DNA of 5,770 nt from Methylococcaceae bacterium NSP1-2 (GTDB lineage Bacteria; Pseudomonadota; Gammaproteobacteria; Methylococcales; Methylomonadaceae). Shown here piece after piece: positions 4,280-5,770 of this stretch. The notes below the pieces were generated by a model that searched no databases, was not told the origin of the DNA, and worked only from the letters and a program-made list of their open reading frames with translations. The position numbers and the translations under genes are program-made. The stretch lies in contig NQJH01000199.1 in assembly GCA_002256685.1 (NCBI GenBank), forward strand, positions 1 to 5,770, given 5' to 3'. The first letter of the stretch is position 1. The number at the start of each line of letters is the position of its first letter.

Positions 4280-5770
4280 ATGACCCAAAACACCAACAAT
4301 CTAGCGGCTTTCATTTGGTCGTTAGCAGATTTACTGCGCGGCGATTTCAAACAAAGCCAATACGGTCGCATCATTTTACCTTTCACCTTATTACGTCGCC
4401 TCGAAGGGGTTTTAGAAGACCGAAAAGAAGCCGTTCTGGCGCAGGTTGAAACAGTGCAAGCCATGAACCTGCCCGAAGAAGCACAAGAAAAATTATTGTT
4501 ACGCGCTACGGGTGGCTTGTCATTTTTCAATACCTCCAAAATGGATTTATCCAAACTCGGTGAAAAAGATATTGCCGCCAATTTAGAATCGTATATTCAA
4601 TGCTTTTCCAAAGATGCCCGCGAGATTTTTGAACATTTTAAATTTGTCGAATTTATCGGTCAGTTAAACGATGCCAATCTACTCTATAAAATCGTCCAGA
4701 AAGTTCGGCAAACCGATTTAAGCCCCAAGGCGATTTCCAATCATGAAATGGGTTTGGTTTTTGAGGAGTTAATTCGCCGCTTTGCTGAAAGTTCAAATGA
4801 AACCGCTGGTGAACACTTTACCCCGCGTGACATCGTGCGTTTAACCACGTCCTTGGTGTTTATGGAAGATGATGACGCGCTCACCAAAGACGGCATTATT
4901 CGCACCATTTATGATCCGACCGCAGGTACAGGTGGCTTTCTGTCATCGGGCATGGAATATGTGTTTGAGTTGAATCCGCAAGCCGTGATTCGCGCATTCG
5001 GACAAGAACTGAACCCCGAAAGTTACGCGATTTGCAAAGCCGATATGCTCATCAAAGGGCAAGAAGTCAAAAACATCAAACTCGGTAACACCTTATCAAA
5101 CGACCAGCTTTATGCCGATAAATTCGATTATATGCTGTCCAATCCGCCGTTTGGTGTGGACTGGAAAAAGATTGAAGCCGACATTAAAGACGAACACACA
5201 CTGAAAGGTTTTGATGGGCGTTTTGGTGCAGGCTTGCCGCGTGTGTCTGATGGTTCGTTGTTATTTTTGTTACACCTGATTAGTAAATGTCGCGACACGG
5301 CAGACGGTGGCGCACGCATTGGCATTATCTTAAACGGTTCACCCTTGTTCACTGGTGGTGCAGGTTCGGGCGAATCTGAAATTCGTCGTTATATTTTAGA
5401 AACCGATTTGTTAGAAGCCATTGTCGCGTTACCGACGGATATGTTTTACAACACAGGCATTTCCACCTACGTTTGGATTCTTTCAAATAAAAAAGCGCGT
5501 GAGCGCAAAGGCAAAGTTCAGCTCATTAACGCCGTAAACTTATGCGGCAAAATGCGCAAGTCCTTAGGTTCAAAACGCAACGAAATGGACGAAACCGACA
5601 TTGCTATGGTCACTCGTGCTTTCGGTGATTTTACAGCCATTGAAGCGCGTGAACTTGATAAACCCGCTGAGCAAAAAAGCAATCGCGGTCGTCAATCTGC
5701 CAATCCTAAAGCGGAAGTCGTTAAAACTTTCGCCAGCAAAATTTTCAATACTTACGAATTCGGTTATCGG
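4280..5770 (+). CDS. hsdM: HsdM, type I restriction-modification DNA methyltransferase subunit (5' part, open at window end)
   Basis: HsdM transfers a methyl group from S-adenosylmethionine to adenine N6 in the site recognised by HsdS, protecting host DNA, and is also part of the HsdR2M2S1 restriction complex. The 497 codons in view begin with the family's N-terminal helical domain (LAAFIWSLADLLRG, 8-21; YGRIILPFTLLRRLEGVLE, 28-46). GEHFTPRDIV follows at 177-186, then SAM motif I DPTAGTGGF at 212-220 and catalytic motif IV NPPF at 288-291. The stretch SDGSLLFLLHLISK (323-336) and the NTGISTYVWIL segment (391-401) are also typical. All catalytic motifs are intact. A hydrophilic stretch at 461-480 looks like a loop insertion. 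ATG 4280 is chosen because homology starts right there and the frame has a stop at 4226-4228 with no other start between. The ending FGYR is usually followed by the C-terminal region that contacts HsdS, so some of the protein is missing. hsdS and hsdR are expected beyond the window. Confidence 0.94.
   Translation, partial: MTQNTNNLAAFIWSLADLLRGDFKQSQYGRIILPFTLLRRLEGVLEDRKEAVLAQVETVQAMNLPEEAQEKLLLRATGGLSFFNTSKMDLSKLGEKDIAANLESYIQCFSKDAREIFEHFKFVEFIGQLNDANLLYKIVQKVRQTDLSPKAISNHEMGLVFEELIRRFAESSNETAGEHFTPRDIVRLTTSLVFMEDDDALTKDGIIRTIYDPTAGTGGFLSSGMEYVFELNPQAVIRAFGQELNPESYAICKADMLIKGQEVKNIKLGNTLSNDQLYADKFDYMLSNPPFGVDWKKIEADIKDEHTLKGFDGRFGAGLPRVSDGSLLFLLHLISKCRDTADGGARIGIILNGSPLFTGGAGSGESEIRRYILETDLLEAIVALPTDMFYNTGISTYVWILSNKKARERKGKVQLINAVNLCGKMRKSLGSKRNEMDETDIAMVTRAFGDFTAIEARELDKPAEQKSNRGRQSANPKAEVVKTFASKIFNTYEFGYR

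Noticed and set aside
3683..4280. A duplicate of the tRNA-Lys 3' end as attR before hsdM
   Set aside because: I looked for GACCCACCA-like and TTCGAATC-like sequence in this interval and found none, so the right boundary is not here.
4201..4581. 126-codon minus-strand open frame over the start of hsdM
   Set aside because: Antisense to the conserved HsdM N-terminal domain and without a recognisable motif.
5128..5352. 74-codon minus-strand open frame inside hsdM
   Set aside because: Antisense to conserved HsdM sequence around motif IV; a shadow frame.

Overview
The window looks like a gammaproteobacterial chromosome in which a conserved housekeeping block runs into a mobile-DNA insertion point. 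The evidence is gene order. The plus-strand series tolB (3' part) - pal - cpoB - queE - queC - tRNA-Lys(UUU) is the order known from Pseudomonas, and E. coli also has tRNA-Lys just after cpoB. The genus cannot be fixed from this sequence.

Positions 1-2237 encode the periplasmic and outer-membrane side of the Tol-Pal machine, which couples envelope constriction to cell division. TolB is the beta-propeller, Pal the peptidoglycan-binding lipoprotein, and CpoB the coiled-coil/TPR partner. queE and queC (2237-3561) follow with a 1-nt overlap and a 5-nt gap. They make 7-carboxy-7-deazaguanine and then preQ0, the precursor of queuosine in tRNA. The five genes are tightly packed, so they may be read as one transcript.

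Positions 3565-3735 hold a complete tRNA-Lys transcription unit: a strong promoter, a CCA-encoding tRNA gene and a rho-independent terminator. Immediately after it, on the minus strand, lies a wrecked tyrosine recombinase gene (3718-4190). Its C-terminal catalytic part and an N-terminal-like part sit almost next to each other, and the middle is missing. A second, apparently orphan terminator (4147-4175) and a dyad (4190-4229) follow.

From 4280 to the end runs the 5' part (497 codons, open at the window edge) of hsdM, the methyltransferase subunit of a type I restriction-modification system. The likely reading is that tRNA-Lys served as an integration site, the integrase has since decayed, and a restriction-modification cargo remains. 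The hsdS and hsdR partners and the right boundary lie outside the window. I found no convincing wholly new system. The most unusual material is the small tRNA-hsdM junction at 3683-4279.
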